DNA of 64,000 nt from Aphelidium insulamus (GCA_036784855.1 JAZDSV010000012.1:62001-126000); one strand, 5' to 3'; shown: positions 33,084 through 45,100, counted from the stretch's first letter. Made by a program: numbers and translations. The notes: generated from the sequence alone by a model not told the origin.

Positions 33084-33434
33084 GTGCCTATGGGTCTAGG
33101 TGTCGCGGTGGGTGTCTATGTTATGAATGTGTGTGCCGACGGGCAGCAATCTGGCAATCTTCGCTGCCAAGCTGCCATGGCAACCGGCATGGAGGTCCTT
33201 GGCCTGTCTGCTAGTGCCTGCGGGTGCCTGCCGCCCGGCTCACACATGCTAGGGTAATAGAGAGGCATGTGCAAATGCCCACTCGACGAGGACTACGGGC
33301 CGTAAGATATTCCTGGCGCTCGATCGCCAGTTTTAGGCCGCGATCTCCTTACTTCGCCTGCCCCCTCCCCAGCAACACCCACAGCTCAAAGACAAACACA
33401 GCTCCATTCTCCGCGAACTACACGTACCGACCGA
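33084..33434. promoter_or_regulatory. Divergent intergenic region between adenylyl cyclase and receptor genes
   Basis: 351 bp between the two start codons. No open frame of note, tRNA or repeat. A pyrimidine-rich stretch (33335-33370) precedes the receptor start. It presumably carries promoters for both genes; no specific motif can be named. Confidence 0.45.
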
Positions 33435-33975
33435 ATGTCACGCTTGCTGCAGGTGCTCACGGTTCTGGCAAGCACTGCTACAGTGTCGATGGCCGCACTT
33501 CCGCCCTCCATCACACTGCAGGGACTGGCACGTGACTTCAGGTACCCTTGGCCAATACATAGCTCTAATGCCCACACTTAAGTCACGTGTAGCGCGTCTC
33601 ACGTCAACTTTGAGCCGCCGGTCGAGTTTTGCCGAGAGCAAATAGGCTTGCTGGCACCGCGTTTGGCCAGTAGCGACGGTCGGCCAGTGTTCACACCGCC
33701 CGAACTACGCGCCGCGGACGCGCTCACAATCTACCCGTACTGCAATGATACTGCGCGTCAGACTCCGTACGCACTATCCATGTTTGGCCAGGCGTATTTT
33801 GACGAGATGTATCAAGACGTGCCCGGGGTCAACATCGCCATCCCCATCGAGATCGTGCTGGACCTCGTGGACCCCGTGCTGGGCCTGTACGAATACCAGT
33901 CGGACTCGTTCTTTCCCATCAACGGCCAAGGCTACCAGCGTGAGGTGTGTGCCTGTTAATTGATTAAAATATCGG

Positions 33976-34032
<57 letters not shown>

Positions 34033-35396
34033 GAGCTTGTTTCGTCCAACTCTTACGCCTTGCGTTCTTTCCCTTTTCTACTTGCTACTGGTTGCATTAT
34101 TTCTTATAGCGTTCATGTAGCTGATGGACCCGGCATCAACATCGGGCAAGGATCGCGTGCTAAACTACTGGTTCACCACCGAGTTCCGTGTGCAGTTCTT
34201 TTACCGCGCCGGCCAACAGTTCCAGTTCACGGGTGACGACGACCTGTGGGTTTTCATCGACGGCCGGGCTACAGCGTGCGATCTGGGTTCTATACACGCA
34301 GCGCGCTCCTGCAACGTGCAGCTGGACTCTCTGGGTCTACTGCAGAACGCCTCGTACGAGATGGCCATATTCCACGCAGAGCGCCACTATCGCGGCAGTA
34401 CATTCCACATCACCACATCGATAGTGCCGGAGAACCGCGCGCCTCAAGTAGGCACGTTCAATGTGCTCACCACCGAGAATACGGATATCACATTCGCTCT
34501 CCAAGGGTTCGACCCCGACTACAACCCGCGGCTGCAGTTCATGCTGCTGTCCATGCCTGCACACGGTTCCGTCAACCAGCCACTGAACACATGGTTTCCC
34601 GCAGAGACCGCTCTCACATACACCCCTGATCAGTATTTTGGCGGCAATGATACCATCACATACATCATGACGGACCGCCAGGCCAATTCTACGGTCGGCA
34701 CTGTAAACATCCTGGTAAACCGGCTGCTGCGACCACCAGTCGCACAAAACACAACATGCACCATGCGACAGGGGGATGTAGCAGACATTGCACTCAGTGC
34801 CATGGACCCGGACACGGTTCCACAGGACTTGCAGTTCACCATCATCTCCACACCGCAGCTGGGCTACGCGGACATGGCTATCGTCGGCAATAACAACAAC
34901 AACAACAACCAAAAGAGTAATAACAACATGCTGCACTACAAGGCGGTGTCGCCGGGTGTCGAGATCATTCAGTGGCAGGTTAGCGATGGGACGTCGCGCG
35001 TTTACGCCTCGCTGGTCATTACGATAGGTGCGCACGGTGGTAAAGCTGGTTTTTCTACTTGAACTGATATCTCTCGCTCACTAGATCCACCGCTCACTGC
35101 CGATGTGCCGGTGTTGAACTCAAGTGAAGTAGCCGGGCTGGTGGTTGGCAGCGTTGCCCTGTTTGCCATTGTCGCTCTGGTGTTGGTGTACTTTGCATAC
35201 TACTATATTGCGGCGTCAAAGTTTGAGAGCACGGTAAGTGAAGGTTTACTCGTAATTGGTTGTCTTTATATTGATGTAGTGGCGGAAAGAGTTTTACGCC
35301 GCCAACGTCATGTCAAACCCGCTGTATAAGGGGACTTGCACCGAGAGCTTTAATCCGCTCTACTCGCAGCCTGACGCACATTCCTCTCTGCCATGA
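33435..35396 (+). CDS. Type I membrane receptor: PA14/fibro-slime ectodomain, cadherin-like repeats, integrin-beta-like tail
   Basis: Exons 33435-33541, 33593-33944, 34121-35027, 35085-35233 and 35280-35396 give 543 residues. A signal peptide (MSRLLQVLTVLASTATVSMA) is followed by a fibro-slime/PA14 domain: GLARDFSASHVNFEP, then DSFFPINGQGYQ, then YWFTTEFRVQFFYRAGQQF and FTGDDDLWVFIDG. Two Ig/cadherin-like modules follow (ALQGFDPDYNPRLQF...TYTPDQYFGGNDTITY, then a second ending WQVSDGTSRVY). One membrane span, with GLVVG (a GxxxG) at its start, leads to a short tail with KFE, a Trp and NPLYKGTCTESFNPLY. The two NPxY motifs are eight residues apart, as in animal integrin beta tails. Dictyostelium Sib adhesion proteins have a comparable GxxxG plus NPxY layout. 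Function as an adhesion receptor is inference. Intron 2 holds a (CTGT)n microsatellite. Confidence 0.85.
33974..34032. repeat. (CTGT)n microsatellite in receptor intron 2
   Basis: About 14 uninterrupted TGTC units within the 176-nt second intron of the receptor gene. This explains why that intron is three times longer than its neighbours. Confidence 0.95.
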
Positions 35397-35431
35397 GTGG
35401 CTACACAACACAGATACGATCAGCAACACAA

Positions 35432-35464
<33 letters not shown>
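35432..35464. repeat. (AT)n microsatellite between convergent genes
   Basis: Roughly 16 AT units in the 94-bp gap between the receptor stop codon and the stop of the minus-strand small axonemal candidate. Confidence 0.95.
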
Positions 35465-35466
<2 letters not shown>

Positions 35467-35490
35467 CTGGGCATTATTGTAGCCTGCTCA

Positions 35491-36093
35491 CTACTTGCGG
35501 AATCGCATCTTCACATCCAGCAGGGTGTTCATGTTCTTCTCGTCGAAACGCGCTTGTTTCCCCGCCGCCTTCTCCACCTTGTCCAGACGCTCCTGCGCGT
35601 CCATTGTCCACCAGCCGATCTCGCTGTTCTTGGTGGGCGGGAACGTGTACTTGTCACGCGGCCCTCCCAGTGCCTTTTGCAGCCTGTTGATGTTATGTGT
35701 GAGCAGGTAGAAGCTCTTCATCTCGGCGTCCGTTAGGATGGTGTCTTCGGGGAGGCGACTGGTGATCGGTGCCAGGTCTGCCACTAAGCGCTCGCTCCGG
35801 GTGGGCAGATTGGATGCAGCCGCACCAGCCGTGCCCACTGCTGGCAAGTGATTTGCGGCTGTCGAGGACGTGTTCTGCTTTTTCTCCGCGTCCTGTGAAT
35901 ACAGTGGTGGTCAGTGTGGTGTTGACATGTACTGTACTGTACACTGTGTGCTAACCAGTTCGTTGTACGCAGCCATCATGAATCCCCACTTGTTTGGCCA
36001 GTTTAGCTGCCAGTCCAGCTCCGACTTGATCATCTGCCGGCGGATGGCATCGTCGTGCACGCTGTTGACAATCTTGCTCTTTTGTTCACTCAT
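35491..36093 (-). CDS. Small protein with C20orf85/CIMIP1-like N-terminus; candidate axonemal protein
   Basis: Exons (minus) 36093-35956 and 35892-35491 (63-nt intron, donor GTTAGC) give 179 residues. The segment LDWQLNWPNKWGFMMAAYNEL resembles the NWPxxWGF motif of small microtubule-inner proteins of the C20orf85/CIMIP type, and KNSEIGWWT near residue 147 resembles the IGW motif of the same group. That resemblance is from memory and short, so the family call is tentative. The four other flagellar genes within 16 kb make the idea attractive but do not prove it. The rest is helical and charged. Confidence 0.6.
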
Positions 36094-36900
36094 GGCACTG
36101 TTTCAATCTGTGTGGTGAGAGGCGCGTTATAAATAGCATCACGTATCAATAGTCACAATTGGAATTTATTACACACATCCTCCGAAATGCTGTAACTCAA
36201 ACACCGAGCCCAGCACCACTCCCGGACCGATGCCGCCAATCCTGTATCAGTTAGTACTTTCCAGCAATGATAACTGCACTTATCTTGGCTAAATGTGCGT
36301 CTGCCATAGAATCATCTGCACCTACGCGGCAGTAACTGCACTCACAATATAAATAATCACAATACGTACCAGTGATAAAAAAAGGTCTACAAGGTCGTTC
36401 GCACCGGATATCTACATGCGTTCTCGTAGCGCGATATTGGATCCTATGACAAAAACTCTCACCTGACAGAGAACGCACGGCACATCAACCGGACTACTGC
36501 CACCGGCCCTGCAGATATCAATCCAGCCATTACTCGACGGCACCTACGTGGAAACTGGCTGAGCGACGAAACAGAATCTTTTGAAGCACGAACGCGCGTT
36601 TCACTGTCACGTCTTAAGTGACACAAAACTGCGCGCTGATTGGCTGATGCAAATCAAATGACTTCCAGCCAATCAGCATGCTTCAATTTATACATGGGCG
36701 TACCTTGTAAAAAATAATTATAGATATCACTAGAACCATATCTATTGTCGTTGCTGCTTAAATTACCATCCAATGTGTCTAATAAGTAATCTAATAAGAA
36801 CACCATCACTTAAAAATACTAGAACCACATCTATTGTCATTGCTGCTTAAATTACCATCTAATGTGTGTCGGTCGAGCACAACCATGAGTGCTGCTCACG
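36094..36900. other. Intergenic region: paired CCAAT boxes with octamer, and a 49-bp direct repeat
   Basis: No gene supported over about 807 bp. Two inverted CCAAT elements, CTGATTGGCTG (36636-36646) and CAGCCAATCAG (36666-36676), form an 11-bp palindrome pair with the octamer ATGCAAAT just inside. Near 36606-36622 GTCAC and GTGAC flank GTCTTAA. Two direct copies of a 49-bp unit starting CTAGAACC lie at 36730-36778 and 36819-36867 and differ at only a handful of bases. The CCAAT elements lie about 550 bp upstream of the small axonemal candidate, which is far for a promoter, so a missed 5' exon or small gene is possible. Confidence 0.6.
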
Positions 36901-38920
36901 CTAAAACGGCAGGATTCCACTGTCAAACTGGCTGGTGACTTCGGGAAACTGCTCAAAGCTACTACCTTGCCCTTGCTGATCACCATTGCCCGCATTCTTT
37001 GTGGATGGCTGTGTAGACGCCGCCGCAAATGTCAGTTCAGACGCCGACGACGGCGGCTGCAGCGACGGGCTGAGCACGGTACCGCCCTGCAGCTGCTGAA
37101 TGAGCAAGTCGGACCGGTTGCCGTCCATTGCTGTCAGTTGCGCGTCGTTCAGCGGCGAGTAGCCGCCGTTACTGCTGCCCGTGGAGAACAGGGACGGCGC
37201 AGAGTTGGGCGCCGTGGCGACCAGTGGAGTATCGGGTGAGTCGTCTCGGCCGCCCTGGTTCAGCGACGCGGACGGCGGCGCCAGATATGATGTGGGCCGC
37301 GAGTTGAGCAGGTAGGCGCTGGGCGACTGGAGCGTCATCGAGTCGGCGCCGAATCCGTTCAGTCTGTTCAGGGTGTGCGCGCTGAGCGGCGGCAGTATGG
37401 TCGACTCGTTCTGCATGGCGGAGGATGAGTTGTAGAGGCGCCCGGCGGCCATGTCCAGACTGAGCGTGCTGAGCTGCGAGTCCCGCTGCGCGTAGAAGCG
37501 CGACGGCGAGTAGGGGTCCTGGAATGCGGCTGCCGACGCCGACTGCAGAGTGTGCACCTTGTACGGGTGTGCGCGCACTGATGTCGGCTGCTTGGCCATG
37601 ATGGGCGACGAGGTGTAGCTGCTGCCGCCGTGCGGGGAGAACACCTCGCTGTCACTGTCGGCATAGTGGCCGGGACTGCGGCCACGGACCACCAGCGACG
37701 AGGACGTGGCGGAGGCGATCTTGACGGAGCGCATGCCTTCCCCCGACTCGTCCGCCACCTCGGCGTACAGGTCCAGCGACACCACGTAGTACTGCTGGGC
37801 GGCGCGGCGCTTGCCATTGTTGGCGGTGGCGCTCTTGAACTGGATGCGCTCAAAGGTCACCACGGACATGGGCGCGCCGATGCCACCTATGGGACCCCCC
37901 TGCACGGTGGGGCTGCTGACCATGAGCTGCGGCAGCTGGGAGTGCAGGACGTTGCCGCCGCACCGCACCGGCAGACAGCACGGCGACAGCGTGGGGCCCT
38001 TGTCGCGCTTACTGGTGTGCTGCACGAGCGGCACGGCTTTTTGTCCCTCGCCGCTGGACGCCGATATGCCCATGGTGTAGCGCACGATGGGCAGGTAGCG
38101 CTCGCCCAGCTGCAGCACGCACGGCACCTCGCCCGACGCGTCATAGTCAATGGGTCCGTGTGGGCCCTGCACAAACGCCGTGAAAGCCCCGCTGGCCTGG
38201 AAGTAGTTGCGACGGTAGCACGCCCAGTCGCTGCCCGCCAGGAAGAAGCCCTTGTCCACGCGGCCGGCCACGTTGAACGCGACACTGGCGGAACTGTCAC
38301 CGGTGAGCACATTCTCGTGCTGCACTGTCGGGTTGAACGCCGGTCCAAAGTCACCGGTGGTGTAGTTGTTTCGGCGGCGCAGCACCGGACTCGCCGCCAC
38401 CTTGTCCGCACCACCCAGCTGGCGCGGCTTAGTGTCAATCTTTAGCCGGCGCTCGTGCAGACCCGACTTTGGCCGGTCCTGCTGCTGCTGCTGCTGCTGA
38501 TTGTCGAGTCCATGCAGCGGCTGCAGCATCTGATACTGCGCCTGTTGCTTTATCTGCTGCTGTTGCTGTGCCATGAGCTGCTGTTGCTGCTGCTGGTACG
38601 CCGACGGCAGCGAGGGCATGGTGTCGTGGAACCTGCATTCAGACAGTTATGAGAATAAGCGCGCACAATTCCTGCGACACCTACCCCGCCTGGGCAAGCA
38701 TGTTCTGCACGCTGCTGGTGCTGCTGTGCGCGTTCACATTGAAGCTGCTGTTGTTGTTGGAGTCGACCAGCGCGTAGAATCCTTTGCCGCCGCCGCCAAC
38801 ACTGCTATTCTGTTGCAGTGGCGACGCCGGCAAGTCCGTGTTGGGCAACAGTGTCACGTAGCGGCCGGCGGCATTGTTTGCGCGCTGCTGCTCCTCGATG
38901 GCGTGCACAATTTGTTCCAT
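36901..38920 (-). CDS. NDT80/PhoG-type transcription factor with polyglutamine tracts
   Basis: DNA-binding regulator of the NDT80/VIB-1/MYRF fold family. Exons (minus) 38920-38685 and 38632-36901 give 655 residues. The NDT80 domain spans about residues 145-350, with GRVDKGFFLAGSDWACYRRN, then TFERIQFKSATANNGKRR, then YYVVSLDLYAEV and SLVVRGRSPGHY. The N-terminus has Asn/Ser-rich stretches and three Gln runs at about residues 85-125; the C-terminus is Ser/Pro/Asn-rich and probably an activation region. No coiled coil or intramolecular chaperone domain like that of animal MYRF is seen, so it resembles the fungal type. Family members govern meiosis, nutrient response or cell differentiation; its role here is unknown. 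Confidence 0.85.
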
Positions 38921-39700
38921 GTCGACACCTGTGCGTACGTATGCAAGTATGACCCGTGTCTCTGTGTCGTCTAGTCTGTGAAACGTGAGGCTGCGCGTGG
39001 ACTCTTGGCACACAACAACGATGTATAGCGAACGATGCGACGTTGCACTGTCACACAATGTTGAATGGCATTTCGCCGCGGCCAATCGGAGCATTCCGCG
39101 ATATTTGACCACAATATTATTTGCAGGAATATATTAATAATGACAGAGTCGGCGAAACTATCCCATAAGTATATATAATAAATTTTGCGAAAGGTTACAG
39201 TCGCGTATTGATACCAATTATACAGTCGAAACTATACTGTACCCCAATGCTGCTTACTTATGTATGAGAAGTAACAATTTATTACAGTTGGCGTACGTAC
39301 GTACCCGAGAAACAAACCCGTGGTCTATGCAATGGATTAAAAAACGAGCCACTTCATTCATAGCCATAATCTATGTCTGCATTATGCTGCGACTATATCC
39401 ATTGATCGTGCAGATCCAACACCTTGGTTGGAGTACATACAATCATTTGGTATGTACTAGTGTGAGCTAGTTGGCATGTTATAGCAATCTCCCAACTTCA
39501 CACTAACTCAGTGTACACAAACCGGCATGCATATATACATACATATGGTTCAAAGTGATCGACGTTACGACGATTTTACTGCGAGCATCAAGTGCCGTCC
39601 ATCCATCCATACACATATGTAATCAAGCAGCAATCATCAGCGTTGTAACACAGAGCAATCACACTCTACATACGGCAGCCAGCCACACGTGCACACTCCA
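38921..39700. other. Divergent intergenic region, no gene recognised
   Basis: 780 bp between the NDT80-like start (minus) and the WIPI start (plus). The minus frame remains open upstream of the chosen NDT80 ATG to 39112, so a longer N-terminus cannot be excluded. A small inverted repeat AGTACATAC/GTATGTACT lies at about 39430-39457, followed by a looser inverted pair around CTAGTGTGAGCTAG. Otherwise AT-rich without features. Confidence 0.5.
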
Positions 39701-41310
39701 ATGTCCTCGTTGCAGGCAGCGGGCAGCGGCGGTTCGGGTGGAGGTGGTGCCGCCGCATGGTCGTCAGCATATACATCTCGCTGCGTGCTCTATGCCGGCT
39801 TCAACCAGGACTGCGGGTGCTTCGCCGTGGGCCGCGAGGACGGCTTCAGCATACACAACTGCGACCCACTCGCTCTGCAGACGCGCAAAGGTGCGTCCGT
39901 GCGCGTCTGCACAGCTGCTTGATGCCTGCCCGTATATGTACATATGCTCCGGCTAACACTGCCGCATTCCCGCAGTCTATAATGCCGGCATTGCCATATG
40001 CGAGATGCTGTTCCGCACAAATGTGGTGGCCTTGGTGGGCGGCGGTCGCAACCCGCAATTCCCTCCCAACAAGGTCATGCTGTACGATGACGTTACGGGA
40101 CGCACGGTGGCCGAGCTGGAGTTTCGGTCGGACGTAAAGTCTGTGCGGTTACGCCGCGACAGGTAAGCTATTTATGCACAAGTATCTCATAATGCACGAC
40201 CTGCCGTAGGATTGTGGTGGTGCTGGTGCATCGGGTGTATGTGTTTACACTGGCCGCGACACCGGTCCAGCTGGCCATGTATGAAACAGCGCCCAATGAA
40301 CGTGGAATGTGCGCCCTGTGCGCCGCCACCGACAACTCCATACTCGCCATACCCGGCCGCCAACCCGGCCACATACAACTAATTGACTTGAGCCGGCTGC
40401 AGCCGCTCGCATCATCTACATCCGCGCCGCCTCAACACCATCAGACATCCCAGTCATCACAGGCGCCGCAACCAGTTGCCCCGTCCATCATACCCGCACA
40501 CGCCACCATGATTGCCTGCATGTCGCTCAACTTTGACGGCTCGCTGCTGGCTTCCGCCTCCCTCAAGGGCACTCTCATCCGGATATATGACACTGCGTCG
40601 GGTAGGCAGTTGTATGAACTGCGCCGCGGCTCCGACCACGCCGTCATCTGGTCCATGGCGTTCAATGGCGACTCGTCGCGGCTGTGCGTCGGCAGCGACA
40701 AGGGAACCATCCATGTGTTCACCGTGGCGCAGGCTGGTGGCTCCACCGACACCCCACCTGGCTCCGTGGCGGTTGGGGGCATAAATGCTGCTGCTGGTGG
40801 TGGTAGTGCGATTCCACCGCGGCTCAGTGGCGCCGCTGTCGATGGCACCGGGCGGTGGCTGCAGGGCACCGAGTCTAGGCGCAGCAGTGAGTCGTCACTG
40901 TCACAGCTGGGCACTTCGCCCTCCTCCTCCTCCACCTCCAACCGGCAGTCCACGTATGTGCAGTTGTCCGTTTGATGGATTTGTATTTAAATAATGCCGA
41001 TGCAGGTTCTCCTTCATGAAGGACATACTGCCAAAGTATTTCTCATCAGAGTGGTCATTTGCGTATTGTCACGTGCCGTCGGAAGCGCCGTTCATCTGCT
41101 GCTTTGGCAATGCGCCCAACAGCATAATTGGTGCGTTACCTGTACATATTTATAATGTATAATTTGTATTAACGACTTAATTAAGTCGTGTGCGCCGACG
41201 GAAGCTACTATAAATTCATCTTTGATGTGGACAAGGGTGGCGAGGCCAGGCGACAAGTGTACAGTCGCTTTCTGTCGCGGGACAATGATGCTGACGACGG
41301 GGCCACATAA
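39701..41310 (+). CDS. PROPPIN autophagy protein, WIPI3/4 (WDR45/WDR45B)-like
   Basis: Binds PI3P and PI(3,5)P2 on autophagic membranes as a seven-bladed propeller. Exons 39701-39890, 39976-40162, 40210-40953, 41006-41130 and 41186-41310 give 456 residues. Seen: [20 protein letters not shown] (blade 1), [41 protein letters not shown] directly followed by the lipid-binding LRRG, then [19 protein letters not shown]. The LRRG form and this blade are closer to WDR45/WDR45B than to Atg18, which has FRRG. Two low-complexity inserts enlarge it: a Gln/Ser/Pro-rich loop at about residues 190-215 and a Gly/Ser-rich one before the last blade. Confidence 0.92.
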
Positions 41311-41502
41311 ATACAATCGGTTATATTGCTGTGTTGCTCTTTCACTGCCTAGCTCGTCGCTCCAATTTAATTGGAATTGCGTTTCACAGAATCAATTGGT
41401 AAGTGCTAATGTATCAAAAGGAGGCATCACAAAAACGCTTCTCCATGCCATAGCATGGTATCAGCAATGGTTTTTTATAATTGCGTGGTATTGCAGGCAT
41501 TC

Positions 41503-42072
41503 TCATCGTCGAAGAAACAAAAGAAATTTCCATTTGCGGCTTGGAACAATGCTGTCGTCAAGAGCATCGAGACTGGTCAGGCCACGAATATTATTGTTAT
41601 CAACATCTTGACTCATCATCTTCATTAATCGGGCCTTCACGTGCTTGGTATACTTGATTTGGCACGCGTCAAGCAGAGTTTGCGCAATGGACGCGTCTTT
41701 GCCACTGCCGAGTGCCGTAGCAAGATATGCGACCTTGTGATACCGCAAGCATGGCTTGTACGCACATATCGCCTTGATAGCATCCAGATCCGCTGATTTA
41801 ATGGCGATTTCCAGAGACCCGTGTATTGCAAGCCGATATACCTTGCAGTTGGGACAGCGTGGACGAGTAAGCAGCCACTGCTCCAAGCAACTGATGTGAA
41901 AGGCATTTTTGCACTGATGGCACCGCGTGGCAACATCTCCTCCTTCAGCAACCAATTCTTCCCGACATATAGTGCACAGCTGCGTGTCCAACTGTGTGTC
42001 TGGGGGCGAGGCGGGCACCAAGCGGAGAGAGAGAAGCGCGGCGACAAGCGGAAGCAGCACCATGAATATCAT
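41503..42072 (-). CDS. Small membrane or secreted protein with a C4HC3 RING-like zinc finger
   Basis: Single exon, 189 codons. A hydrophobic N-terminus (MIFMVLLPLVAALLSLRL) looks like a signal peptide or anchor. Zinc ligands follow as CTIC, then CHQC-x4-H-x2-C-x10-CPNC. The order C4HC3 is nearer to RING-CH or NSE1-type fingers than to classic RING-H2, whose third ligand would be followed by C-x-H. The remaining 100 residues (LEIAIKSADLDAIKAI, ATALGSGKD) resemble degenerate ankyrin-like helices. Probably an E3 ubiquitin ligase, by analogy only. The start codon is 53 bp from that of the divergent HIR3-like gene. An ATG at 42063 would shorten it by three codons. Confidence 0.7.
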   Translation of the reverse strand: MIFMVLLPLVAALLSLRLVPASPPDTQLDTQLCTICREELVAEGGDVATRCHQCKNAFHISCLEQWLLTRPRCPNCKVYRLAIHGSLEIAIKSADLDAIKAICAYKPCLRYHKVAYLATALGSGKDASIAQTLLDACQIKYTKHVKARLMKMMSQDVDNNNIRGLTSLDALDDSIVPSRKWKFLLFLRR

Positions 42073-42125
42073 GTCAGTGTTGTCGGCCTTAGCCCAATCG
42101 GTGTCTGATCACACGCTGGCACAAT

Positions 42126-45100
42126 ATGAAGTGGGCCACGCTGAATGCCCCGCAGTCGCCGCAAGGAACCCATTCTGGTGCCGGACACTCGGCGGAGCAG
42201 CCATCATCCGCCGCAGCTTTGCAACGCCTCACCGACCACTACACCGCCGCATTGGGTGCGCATCTGCGCGGCGATGTAGCGGTGTCAATCGCAGTTTATG
42301 ACACCGTCCTGCGTGATACCGCCGCGGTGAAAGTTCTGGAGTCGGCGCAGCGTCGAGTGCTCGACATTTGCAATGTCTCGGGGAACATGCCGCCGCCTGG
42401 AATAACATCCCTGGAGCGCATCGTCTACTTGTCGGCACGTAATCTGGCGGCGCTGCTCACCGGAGATGATGGCGAGGCGCGGTGTACCTCGCTGCTACGT
42501 CAGGTACGCTGAAATAGTGTATGCTACACAAATCTCATATGCGCTGTACAGGCATTATCGCTGGACTCCTCGGACGCGTCCACTTGGTTGCAATTGGCGC
42601 GCTTGTATGGCCGCCGGCACAACATTCGACACGCTCTGGTTGCTTATCAAACAGCCAGCGGTCTCATCCAGCGTAATCCCGCGGCACATACCGACGAATT
42701 GCGCTTTGAGTGCTTGGCGGGGCTGGCAGAGGTACTGTTGATAATGATCTTGCCAGTCAAGCATGTTCATTTCAATTAGGCTCACTTTGTTCTGTGCAAT
42801 GATGAAGCTTGCAGGCGTGCTGCATCTGCCGCGCTCAAGTTGCGCCCAAATTATTCTCAAGGTCAGGAGATATTGCGATGCTGTTCAGAGCAACTTGATT
42901 CCAATTCGGCGACCGATGTTCTCAAAGCAACGCGGCAGAAGGTGCTGGCAAACATGTACGCCGGCGCCTTCGAGCTTGAGAGTGATGGTACCGTTTCCAC
43001 CGGCACATACACTCTCACTACCAGCGATGCGTCGTGGGCATCAGTTGGCAGAGCACTTATTGATCGTTTGAAATCGATAACGGAGCTCGCTGCGTGCAGC
43101 CGATTAATCCAGTTCGAGGTTAAAGAACAGCAAAATACTGTAGAGACTGGAACTGTGCCGGCTGTAGTGCAGACAACTCGTCTTGTAATCGATGATATGT
43201 CCGATTTGAACTTGAGGTCTTCTGCTCGTCGTTTGGGCAGGTCGGCGGTGAGCGACGCGGCTGCGGAGGATGTCTCGTTTGCTGGTTCACTTGATGCCGA
43301 GGCTGAAGCTGCTATCGATTCGAACATCCGTTCGATTACTGCGTTGTTCGCTGAGCAGGTGTTCTCCGGCACTGCAATATACACAGAATATGACCCGAGT
43401 GCGATTAAAGGGATTCGACGACTCATCTATCTTGGAGCACGAGATGGGGATAGTGTCGATGTTGATGATCCCGCAGATAGTGCCGAGTTGCGATGGAAAC
43501 GATTGACTTCCGACTTGCAGCGGGAAAATTCGGTCCTTGTAACAGAACAATCGGAAAGCTATGTGGAGTTTGTCAACCGGTCAACCCGATTCGATATAGT
43601 ACAGTGCAGTCTGCTATTTTTGAAACATGCACTGCACGATGCTCATGAAAATACTTCTCTGCAACTGACGTGGTCCGAAATGTTGGTTTTGCTTATGGTC
43701 CAGAAACCATTTTTATCCGGCGACCGCACTGTCGAGTACATCTCCTCGCTTAATTGTGACACGGAATATGAAACCTGCCTGAGCATCGCGAGATTATTGA
43801 ATGGCGCCGCAACGGTGTACAAGAGTCGATATGTTGCCTGGGAATCGGATAACGTAGTCAGTAATCTTGCGACCTGCTCCAGCTCGTTTCTGGCGGCGTT
43901 CATTCGCCAGTATCGAGCGGCACGCATTGAGAATCCTTGCCTGCTCGCAGAATATCACTGGCTTATGGCTAATATCGTCGACACAGATGATTCCTTTCAA
44001 CGAATACTAGACTCTTTGGAAGCTTGCTACTCTATTCTGACCGGACCTAGTACTCACGCACTTTTGAACACATCGTTACCCAAGCTTGATGTAATTCAAA
44101 TACAAATTGCGGATGTGCGCAGGAAAATGTACATTGATCAAGTGGATAAGCTGTACAAGAGCGAAAGTTACACTGATGTCGTGAAAGAGCTTCAGAGTAT
44201 GCTGCCGAAGCGGGGCTCAGATTTCACTCCAGAACTTTTAGAGTGGCAGAAGAGACTTTTTGATGCACACTTGGAATTGGCAAACTATTCCGAGGCATTG
44301 AGTGTCGGTCTCGATTTCTTGGTCTACAGCTATAATAACATGAGCGATTCCGAACCGTTTGGTGATTTGGCAGCAGCTACTGAAGATGATGTATTAAACA
44401 TGGACGGCTCGCATTACAAAAATGTACGTGGCAGCGTTTGCCAAATTTCACTCGTTGTACTCATATGTAGCTGTTTTCACAAATATTAAAACAACTTTCG
44501 GTTCTGCAAAGTGTAGCTGATCTGGTTACACGAAAGAAGCTATATAGCCATCTACGGGAAATTCTAATCAAAGGACGGGCCGCCACGTTGTTTGCCGTAA
44601 TGCAACTTTGTATTGATATAGGCGGTCGATATGAACTGTTTTACAGCTTGTGCGAAAATCAGTCAAATTCTAAAAGCGATTTGAAGAATATTCCATCGCA
44701 ATTGCTATGTTCTTTAAAGTTGTTGTTTCAATGCGGCGCGCCGGAGTCGTCCACGGAAATGTTAAAATTGATTCACGAATTGCACGAGTCCCTAGCTGTT
44801 GGAGGAATGTGCATGGTCGATGGTAGGTACTGAATAAGATATCTTGCTGTTGCTGCTTAATGAACGATATTTAGGGGGAAAATTCCTGCAGCTTCTCTTG
44901 GAACGTTTGCTGAATGTAGACGGTTCAATCTTGGTACCATCCGATTTGAAATTACTGCTAGAAGTGCTCCTATCGATCGTTTATTGTATATACGGAATCA
45001 AGGTCAGCAAATAGTGTTTTTTGGCTATAGCATAACCCTGACTTTTCAGCTGGCTCCGATGGCAGATGCACATACATGCACCGGCGATATTGAGCACGGC

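Noticed and set aside
37630-38445. 271-codon plus-strand open frame opposite the NDT80-like gene
   Set aside because: Antisense of a GC-rich conserved DNA-binding domain; the frame has no recognisable features.
39264-39470. 68-codon frame in the NDT80/WIPI intergenic region
   Set aside because: Short, no start context or neighbours to splice to, composition like flanking non-coding DNA.
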